Assembly: GCA_041907665.1 (NCBI GenBank)
Contig: JAYRGW010000074.1
Coordinates: 1 to 5,716 of the forward strand
Length of the DNA: 5,716 bases
Direction: 5' to 3'
Source of the DNA: JAAYUD01 sp041907665
GTDB lineage: Bacteria > Bacteroidota > Bacteroidia > Bacteroidales > Bacteroidaceae
Part shown: in pieces, positions 5,702 to 5,716 of the stretch
Numbering within the stretch: position 1 is the stretch's first letter
Layout of the letters: each line of letters opens with the position of its first letter
Program-made: the position numbers and the translations under genes
The notes under the pieces: generated by a model
Seen by the model: only the letters and a program-made list of their open reading frames with translations
What the model was told of the DNA's origin: nothing
Databases searched by the model: none

Positions 5702-5716
5702 ATGGGTAAAAGTACA
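5702..5716 (+). CDS. Possible start of a further gene, cut by the window edge
   Basis: ATG 5702 opens a frame reading MGKST up to the end of the window. The support is its position: a promoter-like pair lies upstream at a suitable distance, and an A/T-rich leader (AACAAATTAATAACC) precedes it, as is typical in this group. Five residues are too few to name a product. A transposase start is one possibility, given the palindrome just upstream. Confidence 0.35.

Overview
The window looks like a Bacteroidales (Bacteroidota) chromosome. Three things point there: the 5S rRNA sequence, the lack of purine-rich Shine-Dalgarno sites before the clear genes, and a promoter matching the Bacteroidota TTTG-N21-TAnnTTTG consensus. 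The genus cannot be fixed from this window. The layout is the 3' end of an rRNA operon, a gene-free spacer, a complete three-gene [FeFe]-hydrogenase operon, and an AT-rich intergenic region that may end at the start of another gene.

Positions 1-125 hold the 3' part of a 5S rRNA gene and a strong intrinsic terminator. Positions 126-673 contain no gene I can support. The first 170 bases of this spacer are richer in GC than the rest, and the spacer has short repeats and inverted repeats of unknown meaning.

Positions 674-4909 hold the operon hydB-hydA-hydC, all on the + strand with gaps of 12 and 16 nt. HydB is a NuoF-like flavoprotein (FMN and NAD(H) site plus several FeS clusters). HydA is the catalytic [FeFe]-hydrogenase with the complete H-cluster signature. 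HydC is the NuoE-like [2Fe-2S] subunit. Together they would form a cytoplasmic group A3-type HydABC complex linking H2 to NAD(H), and probably also to ferredoxin by electron bifurcation. In a fermenting anaerobe such a complex would dispose of reducing power as H2. Every expected cluster ligand that I checked is present. The hydrogenase maturation genes hydE, hydF and hydG are not in the window. The longest hydB reading frame starts at 634, but the promoter lies inside that extension, so the real start is almost certainly ATG 730.

Positions 4910-5716 are AT-rich. Two tandem hairpins end the hydrogenase operon. Further on are a possible 12-codon leader peptide that overlaps a terminator-like hairpin, a pair of T-rich direct repeats around an inverted repeat, and a weak 52-aa reading frame. 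Last come a strong imperfect palindrome, a promoter-like sequence and an ATG at 5702. That last arrangement resembles the left end of an IS200/IS605-type element, but the window stops before this can be tested. The hydrogenase operon itself is a known kind of system, and I see no convincing new system here.
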